From the NCBI GenBank assembly GCA_947630325.1, contig CANRHB010000011.1, positions 1 to 50,489 of the forward strand: DNA of 50,489 nucleotides, written 5' to 3'. The stretch comes from an uncultured Clostridia bacterium (GTDB taxonomy: Bacteria > Bacillota > Clostridia > Christensenellales > Borkfalkiaceae). The notes under the pieces are model-generated. The model saw only the letters and a list, made by a program, of their open reading frames with translations. It did no database searches and had not been told where the DNA came from. The translations under genes were made by a program, and so were the position numbers. Positions 40,236 to 48,645 of this stretch are shown here, one piece after another. Position 1 is the stretch's first letter, and each line of letters begins with the position of its first letter.

Positions 40236-42116
40236 ATGAAATTGTTGAACGTCGGCATTTTTGCGCACATCGACGCGGGGAAAACCACCCTTACCGAACG
40301 CCTCTTATTTGAGGCGGGGGTGTTGCGCGCCCTCGGGAGCGTGGACGAGGGGACGGGGTTCACCGACTTTTTGGAGGTGGAACGCCGCCGCGGCATTTCG
40401 GTGCGGGACGCGACCGTCTCCTTTGAGTACGGCGGCACGGCGATAAATCTCATCGACACCCCGGGGCACGCCGACTTTTTCGAGGAGACCGAACTCGCCC
40501 TTACCGCGGTGGACGTTGCCGTGCTCGTGCTCTCCGCGCGCGAGGGGGTGGAGGCGCAGACGGAGCTTTTGCTTCAAGCCGTCAAGCGGCGCAAACTCCC
40601 CCTCCTCGTGTTCGTGAACAAGTGCGATTTAGAGGGCGTGAATTTCGCAAAACTCAATACAGGTATCAAAAAAGCCCTTCCCTGCGAACCGCTTTTCCGG
40701 AGCGGGGACTTTACCGAAAACGCGGTGACGGCGCTCGGCGACGAGAATCTGCTCGAAGAATACCTTGGCGGCACGCTGACTTACGAGCGGCTTTTTTGCG
40801 AACTTTCCCGCGCCTGCTCTTCGGCGAAGGTCGCGCCCGTGCTCTATGGGAGCGCAAAGACGGGCGAGGGCGTGAAGGAACTTTTGGAAACGCTCTGCCG
40901 CCTTTACGACTTCCCCGCAGAGGAAAACGCCCCCTTTTCGGCGTTCGTCTACCAGGTGGAGCACCGCAAAAATTTGGGCAAAATTGCACACGTTCGCGTT
41001 TTTGCGGGCAAACTCGGGGTGCGGGAGGACGTTTTCAACCGCCGCACCGAGAGCAGTTTCAAGGCGGCGCAACTCAAGCGCATCAAGGGGGAAAAGTACG
41101 CCGACGTGCCCCTTCTTTCCGCGGGCGAGACGGGCGCAACGCTCGGGCTTGCGGACGTGCGGGCGGGCGATTTTCTCGGCGCACCTCCCCCCGTTGCTCC
41201 CCTCTCTCTCTTCACCCCCTATCTGAGGGTAAAGGTGACCCCGCGGGATGAGGCGGCCCTCCCCTCCCTCAAAGCCGCGCTCGAAGAACTTTCGGACGAG
41301 TCTCCCCTCCTCTCCCTCGAATGGCGGAAGGAAAAGCGGGAACTGACCGTGGCGGCCTCGGGAAGGGTGCAGACCGAAATTTTGAAGGAGACTTTGTTGA
41401 CCCGTTTCGGGCTGGAGGCGGACATCGGCGCGCCCTCCGTCATCTACCGCGAGACGCCCGCGCGGGCGGGGTTCGGCTTTGAGGCGTACACCATGCCCAA
41501 GCCCTGCTGGGCGGTGGTGAAATTTTACATCGAACCCCTGCCGCGGGGGAGCGGGCTCGTGTATGAGAGCGTCACCTCCGAAAAGCGCATTGCATACCGC
41601 TATCAGGAACACGTGAAAACGGCGGTGCCGCGCGCGCTCGAACAGGGGCTCAAGGGCTGGCAGGTGACCGACCTTAAAGTGACCCTCGTGGACGGTGAAC
41701 ACCACGTACAGCACACCCACCCGCTCGACTTTTTTACGGCGACCCCCATGGGGATCATGGACGGGCTGAGAAATTGCGGCACGATTTTGCTCGAACCCGT
41801 GCTCGAGGTGAACGTGACCGCCCCCGAAAACGCCTTGGGGAAGGTGACAGGCGAGTTCGCTTTAAGGCGGGGAACGCTCGGCGACCCTTTATTCTTCGAC
41901 GGGAAGTTCACCCTCTCGGCACAGGTGCCCGCGGAGGAGACGTTCGACCTCGGCGAGAAGATCTCTTCCCTTACGGGCGGACGGGGGAGTTATTCGGCGC
42001 GGCTCTTGGGGTACTTCCCCTGTCCCGAGGGGCACGGGCGGGAGCGCGAACGGGTGGGAGTGAACCCCCTCGACCGCTCTCTTTGGATCTTGCATTGCCG
42101 AGGCGCGTATAAGTAA
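40236..42116 (+). CDS. TetM/TetO-family translational GTPase
   Basis: A 626-residue EF-G-like GTPase with the ribosomal-protection layout: G1 AHIDAGKTT (10-18), G2 region ERRRGIS, G3 DTPGH (74-78), G4 NKCD (128-131), and C-terminal domains III-V ending GYFPCPEGH. Overall order and spacing follow TetM (GSVDEGT, then ISVRDATVSFE). The domain IV tip, which in TetM dislodges tetracycline, reads HHVQHTHPLDF (about 488-498) instead of the TetM sequence, so resistance is uncertain and a housekeeping ribosome-rescue role is possible. The start at 40236 fits a leaderless transcript; there is no ribosome binding site. Confidence 0.88.
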   Translation: MKLLNVGIFAHIDAGKTTLTERLLFEAGVLRALGSVDEGTGFTDFLEVERRRGISVRDATVSFEYGGTAINLIDTPGHADFFEETELALTAVDVAVLVLSAREGVEAQTELLLQAVKRRKLPLLVFVNKCDLEGVNFAKLNTGIKKALPCEPLFRSGDFTENAVTALGDENLLEEYLGGTLTYERLFCELSRACSSAKVAPVLYGSAKTGEGVKELLETLCRLYDFPAEENAPFSAFVYQVEHRKNLGKIAHVRVFAGKLGVREDVFNRRTESSFKAAQLKRIKGEKYADVPLLSAGETGATLGLADVRAGDFLGAPPPVAPLSLFTPYLRVKVTPRDEAALPSLKAALEELSDESPLLSLEWRKEKRELTVAASGRVQTEILKETLLTRFGLEADIGAPSVIYRETPARAGFGFEAYTMPKPCWAVVKFYIEPLPRGSGLVYESVTSEKRIAYRYQEHVKTAVPRALEQGLKGWQVTDLKVTLVDGEHHVQHTHPLDFFTATPMGIMDGLRNCGTILLEPVLEVNVTAPENALGKVTGEFALRRGTLGDPLFFDGKFTLSAQVPAEETFDLGEKISSLTGGRGSYSARLLGYFPCPEGHGRERERVGVNPLDRSLWILHCRGAYK

Positions 42117-42117
42117 A

Positions 42118-42505
42118 GAGGAGACACATGACACCACCCCCCCCTCCCCCCCTCCTAAGGAGAGGGCAAGCGGAACCCCCTCCAATGGAGGGGGTTCTGT
42201 TCGTTGTCCCCAATCTGTCATTTCGACCAAGCCGCTATGCGGCGCGTGGAGAAATCTCACATCATTATAATGCGGTAGAGATGTCTCGACTACGCTCGAC
42301 ATGACATTTTGAAACATGCGGGCGGGGCGACTTCGCTCGACATGACATTTGGGGAATGGCGTTGCGCGCACTCTCGCTGTCCCTTTTAGGGAAAGTACCC
42401 GCGAAGCGGGGGAAAGGGTTTTTGAAAGGTTCTCGGAAAACCCCTCAGTCGCGCAGGCGCGACAGCTCCCCTACAGGGGCGCCAAGATGCCCACTTCCTG
42501 AGAAG
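42118..42505. repeat. Gene-free block of interspersed repeats
   Basis: No gene is seen. CCCCTCC/GGAGGGG units (42133-42200), a palindromic element with TGTCAT/ATGACA ends (42216-42306) followed by a half copy (to about 42350), the uninterrupted TGTCCCTTTTAG-GGAAA-GTACCCG unit (42378-42425) and a CTCAGTCGCGCAGGCGCG/GGGGCGCC unit (42440-42484). Confidence 0.8.
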
Positions 42506-42510
42506 GGGGC

Positions 42511-42545
42511 AAAACGCGGCGGCGCGGACACATCGTCCGCGCCGC
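42511..42545 (-). terminator. Rho-independent terminator of the asparaginase operon
   Basis: GCGGCGCGGAC/GTCCGCGCCGC arms (42519-42529 and 42535-42545) followed on the minus strand by GCGTTTT, eleven bases after the asparaginase stop. Confidence 0.85.
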
Positions 42546-42555
42546 AGTTTTTATA

Positions 42556-43545
42556 TTAAAAAATATCTTTTTCTATGGGAGTGTAGAAGAGGCGTTCTAC
42601 CGAGGCTTGGTCCTTTGTCTGCGCTAAGATCCACATAAGTTTTGCGACCGCGCACTCGAGCGTCATGTTGCGCGCTTCGAGCACCCTGCCGCACGCCTTG
42701 AGCCGCCGCCCAACTTCGTAACTCTCGAGGGCGCTCCCCTCCCGCTCCACCTGCGTGGAGACGACGACCGTCTTGCCCAAATCGAGAAACGCTTTGAGTT
42801 TTTCGAAGAACTCGCCGTTGGCATAGTTGGGCATTCCGCCCGAGCCGAAAGTCTCCAATATGAGCCCGTCGCAGTGCTCGGAGAGATAGTCCAAAATGTC
42901 CGCTTTGAGCCCTGGGAACATTTTGAGCACAAAGATGTCGGGGTCGAGCGCGCGGGAAAAGCAGACCGTTTGCGGTTTTTCTTCCTCGATGTAATAGACG
43001 GGCTTGCCGTCCCGCAGGACACCGACGTCGGGAAAGTCCACGCTCTCGAAGGCGTTATAACTGCGGGTGCGCGTCTTTTTGGCGCGGGTGCCCAGGATGA
43101 TGTTCCCGTCGAACACCACCTTCACCCCCATCGCCCTGTCGTCGATACAATAGGAAAAGGCGTCGATGAGGTTTTTGCGGGCGTCCGTGTCCCTTAAATA
43201 CACCGACTTTTGCGACCCCGTAAGCACGACGGGCTTGGGGCTCGAACGGATGAGGTAGGAGAGCGCCGCCGCCGTGTACGCCATGGTGTCCGTGCCGTGG
43301 GTGATGACGAACCCGTCGTACTTTTGGTAATTTTCCTCGACGAGGCGGGCGATCTCCAGCCAATGGGTGTAGTAGACGTTGGTGCTGTCGAGGTTGAAGG
43401 GCTGGATCTCCGTCACCTCCGAAATCTCCCCGATCTCGGGCACGCTTGCAAGCAATTCCTTGGAAGTAAGGGCGGGAGCGAGCCCCTCGCCGCTGTTTTT
43501 GGAGGCGATGGTGCCCCCCGTTGCGATCATGAGAATGTGTTTCAA
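42556..43545 (-). CDS. ansA: Type I L-asparaginase
   Basis: A 329-residue asparaginase hydrolysing asparagine to aspartate and ammonia. The two catalytic triad motifs are ATGGTIAS (Thr12) and HGTDTMAYTA (Thr85-Asp86), with a lysine in the GSQKSV region. The absence of a signal peptide points to the cytoplasmic, biosynthesis-side AnsA type. The start is TTG at 43543-43545, overlapping the upstream stop as TTGA, with AAGGAG eight bases before it. It is last in a three-gene unit with two proteins of unknown function. Confidence 0.93.
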   Translation of the reverse strand: MKHILMIATGGTIASKNSGEGLAPALTSKELLASVPEIGEISEVTEIQPFNLDSTNVYYTHWLEIARLVEENYQKYDGFVITHGTDTMAYTAAALSYLIRSSPKPVVLTGSQKSVYLRDTDARKNLIDAFSYCIDDRAMGVKVVFDGNIILGTRAKKTRTRSYNAFESVDFPDVGVLRDGKPVYYIEEEKPQTVCFSRALDPDIFVLKMFPGLKADILDYLSEHCDGLILETFGSGGMPNYANGEFFEKLKAFLDLGKTVVVSTQVEREGSALESYEVGRRLKACGRVLEARNMTLECAVAKLMWILAQTKDQASVERLFYTPIEKDIF

Positions 43546-44105
43546 CGCAGTTTCTCCTTGATAAGCCTTGTTGTCTCTTCGCCCGCAGGCAGTTCCCCCT
43601 CTCCCCGCAAAAAGGCATAGAGAGCGCGGAACGCCCTTTCTCCCTCCTCTCCGAAGAGGAGCACGCAATCCGCAGAGTGGGCGATTTCTTGATAGAGTTC
43701 GGGGTCCGTTGCCGAATATTCGAGGGGCTCGACCGTTCCGTACTCGCCGCATGTCAACTCCTTCTCCAACGGCTCCTTTGCAAGCAGAAGTTTCCCGAAG
43801 GGGGTATAGTGCTTTTCGTCATAGCGCACGCCGCCGAATTCGAGCAGTTCCGCACTTCCGAAGAGCAGTTTCCGCGCGCCGTACTTTGCCGCCACCCGCT
43901 TGATGAGCCTGAGGTCGTAAGGCGCGTCCTCTTCCTCTGCCGAGAGGAGTTTTTCCACCCGCGCCGCCTGCAACCTGTCGTGCGGGCCGACGGGCGCGAG
44001 GACCCGCTCCCCGAGAACGAGGGGAAGATCGTTGAGATACCAATATACCCTGTCCTTTAAGTTGGGGTCCTCGGTAAAGCGGAGGGCCGCAAAGCCGTAC
44101 TTCAT
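43542..44105 (-). CDS. Protein of unknown function coupled to asparaginase
   Basis: A 187-residue soluble protein. Its N-terminal 40 residues (FAALRFTEDPNLKDRVYWYL, then PLVLGERVLAPVGPHDRLQAARVEKLL) resemble the small domain seen at the start of PSP1/YaaT-type and helicase PriA-like proteins, which is a weak likeness only. The rest is acidic with no motif I recognize. Four-base overlaps with both neighbours (ATGA upstream, TTGA downstream) show tight coupling. Confidence 0.7.
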   Translation of the reverse strand: MKYGFAALRFTEDPNLKDRVYWYLNDLPLVLGERVLAPVGPHDRLQAARVEKLLSAEEEDAPYDLRLIKRVAAKYGARKLLFGSAELLEFGGVRYDEKHYTPFGKLLLAKEPLEKELTCGEYGTVEPLEYSATDPELYQEIAHSADCVLLFGEEGERAFRALYAFLRGEGELPAGEETTRLIKEKLR

Positions 44106-45085
44106 GATTTGACCTTTTCGACGGGCAGAGAGAGCACGTCCGCGATCTGCCGCCGCACGAACTGTTTGTATTTTTGGCTCTTGGACTCGAACAGAATGTA
44201 AATTCTGCCCTCCTCCTCGAAGATCTCCTCGCTCATGCAGGGCATGTCGAAGGTCGCCGTAAGGGTATCTTTGCCCAAGATGTAGAGGGGCACGCCGTTC
44301 AAAGTTCCATGCGGCTCCCCGCCCACGGGGTTTTGATAGAGCCACAGCTTGGAATCGGGGAGCCCGTAAGAGGTGGAGAGCGCAATGCCCCCTTCCCACA
44401 CGGCGATCCCCTGCACCTGCTCTCTTACGGAGAGGGCAAACTCGGGGGTCGCGCTCTTCACGCCGCCCTCCGCCTCTTCGTCGATGGGATAGGCGTACAC
44501 GACGCCATAGTTCGTCTCCCCGTCTGCGACGGCGATGTGGTGGCTTTGGTCGGTCTCATAGTTGCCGGGGCGGTAGAACTCGCCCGCATACAGCATTCCG
44601 CCGAAGGAGTAGCAATAGGCGACGCTCCGAAAGTCTGCGATCTCGAAGCTGTCCTTTACCGTGACCGCGCCGCCGTTTTCAGCCGCAAGCGCGTCGGCAA
44701 GGGAAAAGCGCACGAGTTTTTTCCCGCTTGCGACGACGAGATAGTTCCCCGTGCAGGCGACGCCCCCGAAGTGGGTGGAGATGTCCCCCTTTTCGTCGCG
44801 GAGGGTGACATACTTTTCCTCCTTCCCGCCGAAGAGGTAGACGCGGGAGGGCTTGTTTTTCAAATACCCGCTCATGGCGAAGCGGTAGCCGCTCTCCTTC
44901 GGAAGCGGGCACAGCCCCTGCGGAGAGATGCCGCTTCCCAGCCCCGGAATTTGCGCCTCGGCTTGGGTCGCTTCCTCGAACGCGGAGTAGTCCGCGCCGA
45001 AAAACCACACCAGGAGGAAAACTCCCAGCCCCGCAAGCAGGAGCAGAAAAAACGAACAGACAGCGATTTTCAACTTGTGTTTCAT
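44102..45085 (-). CDS. Single-pass membrane protein with an extracytoplasmic beta-rich domain
   Basis: A 327-residue protein: a basic N-terminus, one transmembrane helix (about 8-28), then an exported domain of repeated strand-turn units (VYLFGGKEEKYVTLRDEKG, then GVACTGNYLVVASGKKL, then GGMLYAGEFYRPGNYETDQ), suggestive of a small beta-propeller. GGATGTT leads into the ATG. It follows the Wzz-like gene across a terminator, and overlaps the next gene by four bases. The family is not recognized; sensing or cell-wall function is possible. Confidence 0.72.
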   Translation of the reverse strand: MKHKLKIAVCSFFLLLLAGLGVFLLVWFFGADYSAFEEATQAEAQIPGLGSGISPQGLCPLPKESGYRFAMSGYLKNKPSRVYLFGGKEEKYVTLRDEKGDISTHFGGVACTGNYLVVASGKKLVRFSLADALAAENGGAVTVKDSFEIADFRSVAYCYSFGGMLYAGEFYRPGNYETDQSHHIAVADGETNYGVVYAYPIDEEAEGGVKSATPEFALSVREQVQGIAVWEGGIALSTSYGLPDSKLWLYQNPVGGEPHGTLNGVPLYILGKDTLTATFDMPCMSEEIFEEEGRIYILFESKSQKYKQFVRRQIADVLSLPVEKVKS

Positions 45086-45100
45086 AACATCCCCTTTTTC

Positions 45101-45127
45101 AAAAACGCCGCGGCAATGCCGCGGCGT
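45101..45127 (-). terminator. Rho-independent terminator after the Wzz-like gene
   Basis: ACGCCGCGGC/GCCGCGGCGT arms (45105-45114 and 45118-45127) followed on the minus strand by TTTTTG. Since no promoter is seen before the next gene, partial read-through is likely. Confidence 0.88.
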
Positions 45128-45134
45128 GTTCTCT

Positions 45135-46409
45135 TTATTTCTCTTCGGCCCCGTCCGCATTTTCGTCCGCGTTCCCGTCTGCGTTCTCGTCTGCATTCCC
45201 GTCCGAGCCGACAGCCGAGCGTCTGCTTCTCGGGATCTCGACGAAATAGACGATGAGGCAGGACAGCACGAACCCGACGACGGCTCCGACGACCGCGGCA
45301 AGCACAGAACTCAAGCCCCCTTCCTCGATCGCCTGAGAGGTCTCGAGGTAAGCGCGCGTCTCCTGCTTACAGAGGGCGAGCCCCACTTCGTGCACCTTGT
45401 CCGCCGCCTCCTGCAACGTGGAATAGACTTCGTTCAGCTTCTTTTCGAAGTTCTCGATGTTCTCCTTCGTCATGTTCGCAAGCTGGGTGTCGATCTCCAC
45501 GTTTCGGGTCGTAAGGGAGGAGAGCCTTTCGGAGAAGTCGAACACGGTAAGGTTTCCGCTCTCCACGCTCCCCGAGGAGGTATTGAGTTTGAGCAGTTCT
45601 TTGAGCTCTTCGATCTGCTTGTTGTTGCGCTCCTTTTCGGCGTTGAGCAGGGCGCGTCGCTCCTCGACGAGGGAGAGCGGGACATAGCCGTTCGTCTCGA
45701 GCTCGGTATAGAGGGCGTTCCTAACCGCCGAGCCGAAGATCGCCTCCGCCTCCGCGCGGTGGTTGACGAGGGTCTTTCCCCCCACCGAGTAGTTGTCGCT
45801 GTAGAGGGAGATCCAATGGTTGTATTCGCCGATGAGACTGTCCTTCTGCCGCGCGAGAAGGTCGAGCTTGCCGTTGAAGTCGGCGTCGCCGAAGGCCGAA
45901 TCGTCGAGGCGGTAGTTCATCTCCGCGGCGACGTCCACCACTTCGGTTTGGGAGAGGCCGACGAGGGCGGCGAGGAATTGGGTCGCCTGTTTTCTGCCCG
46001 AAAAATAACTCGCGTTGACGGTGACCGTATATCTGCCCGTGTAATCCAACGCGTTGTTTTGCTCCCGCGTCTCCGCCTCGATGGCGATCTTGTCCTTTTC
46101 GAGCATTTCCTCTACATCGACGCTTGCAAAGGAGGCGTCCGAAGCCTTGGCCGCCTCAAGTTTCTCGGCGGAGATCACGTCCTGATAGTAGAAGGGCGAA
46201 CCGTCGGGATATTTATGCTCTTCGCTGTTGGGATAGGAAAGGATAAAGCTGACGCTGTAAGTCTCTTTGCCGGGGTTATAGAGAAACCGCGCGCACAAAA
46301 AACCGACGAGCGCAAACGTGAACGTGACGATCGCCACGATCCAGATGCGCTTCCAAATGGCCTTGCAGATCTCTCCGAACGTCACTCCGTTCTCCCGCGT
46401 TTCTTCCAT
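45135..46409 (-). CDS. Wzz/chain-length-determinant-like membrane protein
   Basis: A 424-residue protein with the two-helix PCP topology: a short cytoplasmic start, TM1 (about 22-42), a long extracytoplasmic region with coiled coil (about 130-350), and TM2 (about 365-388), with the motif IVYFVEIPRSRRS after it. Such proteins regulate polysaccharide chain length or export and may act with a tyrosine kinase; none is adjacent. The C-terminal 30 residues are a degenerate NADE/NADG repeat encoded by a short DNA repeat at about 45145-45210. AGAGG lies upstream, with a promoter at 46447-46475. Confidence 0.83.
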   Translation of the reverse strand: MEETRENGVTFGEICKAIWKRIWIVAIVTFTFALVGFLCARFLYNPGKETYSVSFILSYPNSEEHKYPDGSPFYYQDVISAEKLEAAKASDASFASVDVEEMLEKDKIAIEAETREQNNALDYTGRYTVTVNASYFSGRKQATQFLAALVGLSQTEVVDVAAEMNYRLDDSAFGDADFNGKLDLLARQKDSLIGEYNHWISLYSDNYSVGGKTLVNHRAEAEAIFGSAVRNALYTELETNGYVPLSLVEERRALLNAEKERNNKQIEELKELLKLNTSSGSVESGNLTVFDFSERLSSLTTRNVEIDTQLANMTKENIENFEKKLNEVYSTLQEAADKVHEVGLALCKQETRAYLETSQAIEEGGLSSVLAAVVGAVVGFVLSCLIVYFVEIPRSRRSAVGSDGNADENADGNADENADGAEEK

Positions 46410-46446
46410 AAACGACCTCTCTTTCCTCTTCTCTGTGGATGAGTTT

Positions 46447-46475
46447 ATTATAGCCACTTTGGAAAAAATAGTCAA
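46447..46475 (-). promoter_or_regulatory. Sigma-A promoter of the Wzz-like gene
   Basis: On the minus strand TTGACT (46470-46475), a 17-bp spacer and TATAAT (46447-46452). Confidence 0.87.
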
Positions 46476-46536
46476 ACAATTTTACATGAAATCGGAGTAT
46501 CCGCAAGAAAAGGGCGGAAAACTATGAGGGAAACAC

Positions 46537-46565
46537 TTGACACATCCCCGCGGGGGTGATATAAT
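46537..46565 (+). promoter_or_regulatory. Sigma-A promoter of iscS-iscU-iscR
   Basis: TTGACA (46537-46542), a 17-bp spacer containing CCCCGCGGGG, and TATAAT (46560-46565). Confidence 0.9.
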
Positions 46566-46586
46566 TCCTATGAATTTAGTAGGAAT
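46564..46586 (+). promoter_or_regulatory. Candidate Rrf2/IscR operator in the isc promoter
   Basis: ATTCCTA (46564-46570) and TAGGAAT (46580-46586) are exact inverted repeats with a nine-base spacer, overlapping the end of the -10 box and the predicted transcription start. The Rrf2-family gene in the same operon is the likely ligand, giving autorepression. Confidence 0.6.
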
Positions 46587-46599
46587 AAAGGAGAAACCC

Positions 46600-47787
46600 A
46601 TGTTCGTCTATGCCGACAATGCGGCGACCACAAAGGTCCGTCCCGCCGCCTTAAAGGCGTTTGAGGAGACGGCCGAAACATACTTCGGCAACCCCTCCTC
46701 CCTCCACTCCGCAGGCCAGCGGGCGAAGGAGGAGCTGACCCGTTGCCGCGAAAAAGTCGCCGCCGTTTTGGGCGCGAGACCCGAGGAAATTTACTTCACG
46801 TCGGGGGGGAGCGAATCGGACAACCAGGCCATTTTGAGCGCCGCCTACTTCGGCGCAAAGAAGGGAAAGAAGAAGATCGTCTCCACCGCGATCGAGCACC
46901 ACGCCGTTCTGCACACCTTAAAAAAATTGCAAAAAGAGGGGTTCGAGGTGGTGCTGCTACCCGTCGGGGAGCGCGGGATCGTAAAAGTCGAGGATGCGGC
47001 ACGCGAGATGGACGAGAATACCTGCCTCGTCTCCGTGATGCTTGCAAACAACGAGATCGGCACTTTGCAACCCGTTGCGGAAATCGGCAAACTCTGCCGC
47101 GAAAAAAAGATCCCCTTCCACACCGACGCGGTGCAGGCGGTGGGGCACATGCCCGTCAACGTGAACGAACTGAGTTGCGACTATCTCGCCCTCTCGGGGC
47201 ACAAGTTCGGCGCACCCCGCGGCGTGGGCGCGCTGTATGTCAGAAGGGGGGCTCCCCTTTCAAATCTGATTGAAGGCGGCGCGCAGGAGAGAGGCAAGCG
47301 CGCGGGCACCGAAAATCTTCCCGCCATCGCCGCCATGACGGTGGCTCTCGAAGAGGCGACGCGCGATCTTCCCGCCTATATGAAGAAGGTCTCCGCCCTC
47401 CGCGACGAACTCATCGAAAATCTGAGCAAGATCCCCCACTGCGCCCTCAACGGCGATAAAAACGAGCGGCTGTGCGGCAATGTAAGTTTCTGCTTCGAGG
47501 GGATCGAGGGGGAATCGTTGCTTCTTCTCTTGGACGAAGAGGGCATCTGCGCGTCGTCGGGCTCCGCTTGCACGTCGGGCTCCCTCGACCCTTCCCATGT
47601 ACTGCTTGCGATCGGTCGTGTGCACGACGTGGCGCACGGGTCGCTCCGGCTTACCCTCTCGGAGGACACCACCGAGGAGGAAATCGCATACATGTCCGAA
47701 AAAATCCCCCAAGTCGTCGCCTATTTGCGGGGCATGTCCCCCGTCTGGCGGGACCTTCAAGAGGGAAAGAGAACGTATATCTTATAA
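46600..47787 (+). CDS. iscS: Cysteine desulfurase, IscS/NifS type
   Basis: A 395-residue PLP enzyme taking sulfur from cysteine for Fe-S cluster assembly. The PLP lysine is Lys202 in LSGHKFGAPRG and the sulfur-carrying cysteine is Cys324 in SSGSACTSGS, on the longer loop typical of group I. AAAGGAG fixes the start at MFVYADNAATT. It leads an operon with the scaffold iscU 19 bp downstream and a Rrf2 regulator. Confidence 0.96.
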   Translation: MFVYADNAATTKVRPAALKAFEETAETYFGNPSSLHSAGQRAKEELTRCREKVAAVLGARPEEIYFTSGGSESDNQAILSAAYFGAKKGKKKIVSTAIEHHAVLHTLKKLQKEGFEVVLLPVGERGIVKVEDAAREMDENTCLVSVMLANNEIGTLQPVAEIGKLCREKKIPFHTDAVQAVGHMPVNVNELSCDYLALSGHKFGAPRGVGALYVRRGAPLSNLIEGGAQERGKRAGTENLPAIAAMTVALEEATRDLPAYMKKVSALRDELIENLSKIPHCALNGDKNERLCGNVSFCFEGIEGESLLLLLDEEGICASSGSACTSGSLDPSHVLLAIGRVHDVAHGSLRLTLSEDTTEEEIAYMSEKIPQVVAYLRGMSPVWRDLQEGKRTYIL

Positions 47788-47806
47788 AGTTTGAGGAGAA
47801 AAAATT

Positions 47807-48244
47807 ATGTCTTTATACAGCGAAAAAGTGATGGACCATTTCAAGCACCCGCGCAACGTGGGCGTGATCGAGAACGCGGACGGCGTGGGCGAAGTGGGCA
47901 ACGCCAAGTGCGGCGACATCATGAAAATTTATCTCAAGATCGACGGCGACATCATTTCGGATGTGAAGTTCGAGACGTTCGGTTGCGGTAGCGCGATCGC
48001 TTCGAGTTCGATGGCGACCGAACTCATCAAGGGCAAACCGCTTGCGGACGCGCTTACCCTTACCAACAAGGCGGTCGCGGAGGCGCTCGACGGGCTCCCC
48101 GCCTATAAAATGCACTGCTCGGTGCTTGCCGAGGAGGCGATCAAGGCCGCCATTCTCGATTATTACACCAAGAACAACATCCCCTACGACGAGAGCCTCT
48201 TCCGCGAGACCTCCTGCGCGCACTGCGAGGACAAGCCCGAATGA
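47807..48244 (+). CDS. iscU: Fe-S cluster scaffold, IscU/NifU N-terminal type
   Basis: A 145-residue scaffold with the three cluster cysteines Cys35 (KCGD, with Asp37), Cys60 (GCGS) and Cys104 (HCSV). It lacks the extra 18-residue segment of SufU as far as the spacing shows, and has an additional C-terminal SCAHCEDKPE with two more cysteines. TGAGGAG precedes the ATG. Its stop overlaps the regulator start (ATGA). Confidence 0.95.
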   Translation: MSLYSEKVMDHFKHPRNVGVIENADGVGEVGNAKCGDIMKIYLKIDGDIISDVKFETFGCGSAIASSSMATELIKGKPLADALTLTNKAVAEALDGLPAYKMHCSVLAEEAIKAAILDYYTKNNIPYDESLFRETSCAHCEDKPE

Positions 48245-48645
48245 TCGTCTCCGCCAAGGGAAGATACGCCCTGAGAGTGATGATCGCTCTTGCGGCAAGG
48301 GGGAATAGCGAACCCGTGCCCTTGAAAGAACTCTCGGCGGAGGAGGAGATCCCGCACAAGTTTTTGGAGCAGATCATGACTGAACTTGCAAAGGCGGGTT
48401 TGGTGGAGAGCGCGCGCGGCAAAAACGGCGGGTATTTGCTTACCCGTTCCCCCGAAGAGTGCACCGCGGCGGACATTTTGCGTGTAACGGAGAGCACGCT
48501 TGCGGCGGCAGAATGCGCGGGCGGAGGCGACTGTCCCCGTGCGGAGACCTGCCCGACCCTCCCCATGTGGCGCGCCCTCGACGAAGCGATGGACGACTTT
48601 TTGAAAAAGTACACCCTCGCCGACTTAGTCTCCCAGCGAACATAA
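48241..48645 (+). CDS. iscR: Rrf2-family regulator, IscR-like
   Basis: A 134-residue winged-helix protein. The N-terminal SAKGRYALRVMIALA and the FLEQIMTELAKAGLVESARGKNGGY segment are diagnostic for Rrf2. Three cysteines, Cys92, Cys98 and Cys104 (AECAGGGDCPRAETC), have the same spacing as the Fe-S ligands of IscR, so it probably senses cluster status. It is the last gene of iscS-iscU-iscR, with a candidate operator at 46564-46586. In E. coli iscR is first; last position is less usual. Confidence 0.93.
   Translation: MIVSAKGRYALRVMIALAARGNSEPVPLKELSAEEEIPHKFLEQIMTELAKAGLVESARGKNGGYLLTRSPEECTAADILRVTESTLAAAECAGGGDCPRAETCPTLPMWRALDEAMDDFLKKYTLADLVSQRT

Noticed and set aside
45075..46442. 455-residue open frame on the plus strand
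   Set aside because: Antisense to the Wzz-like gene, whose topology, start and promoter are convincing.
46537..47787. Cysteine desulfurase start at the upstream TTG (46537)
   Set aside because: That TTG is the first half of the -35 box and the extension would translate the promoter; ATG 46600 follows AAAGGAG.
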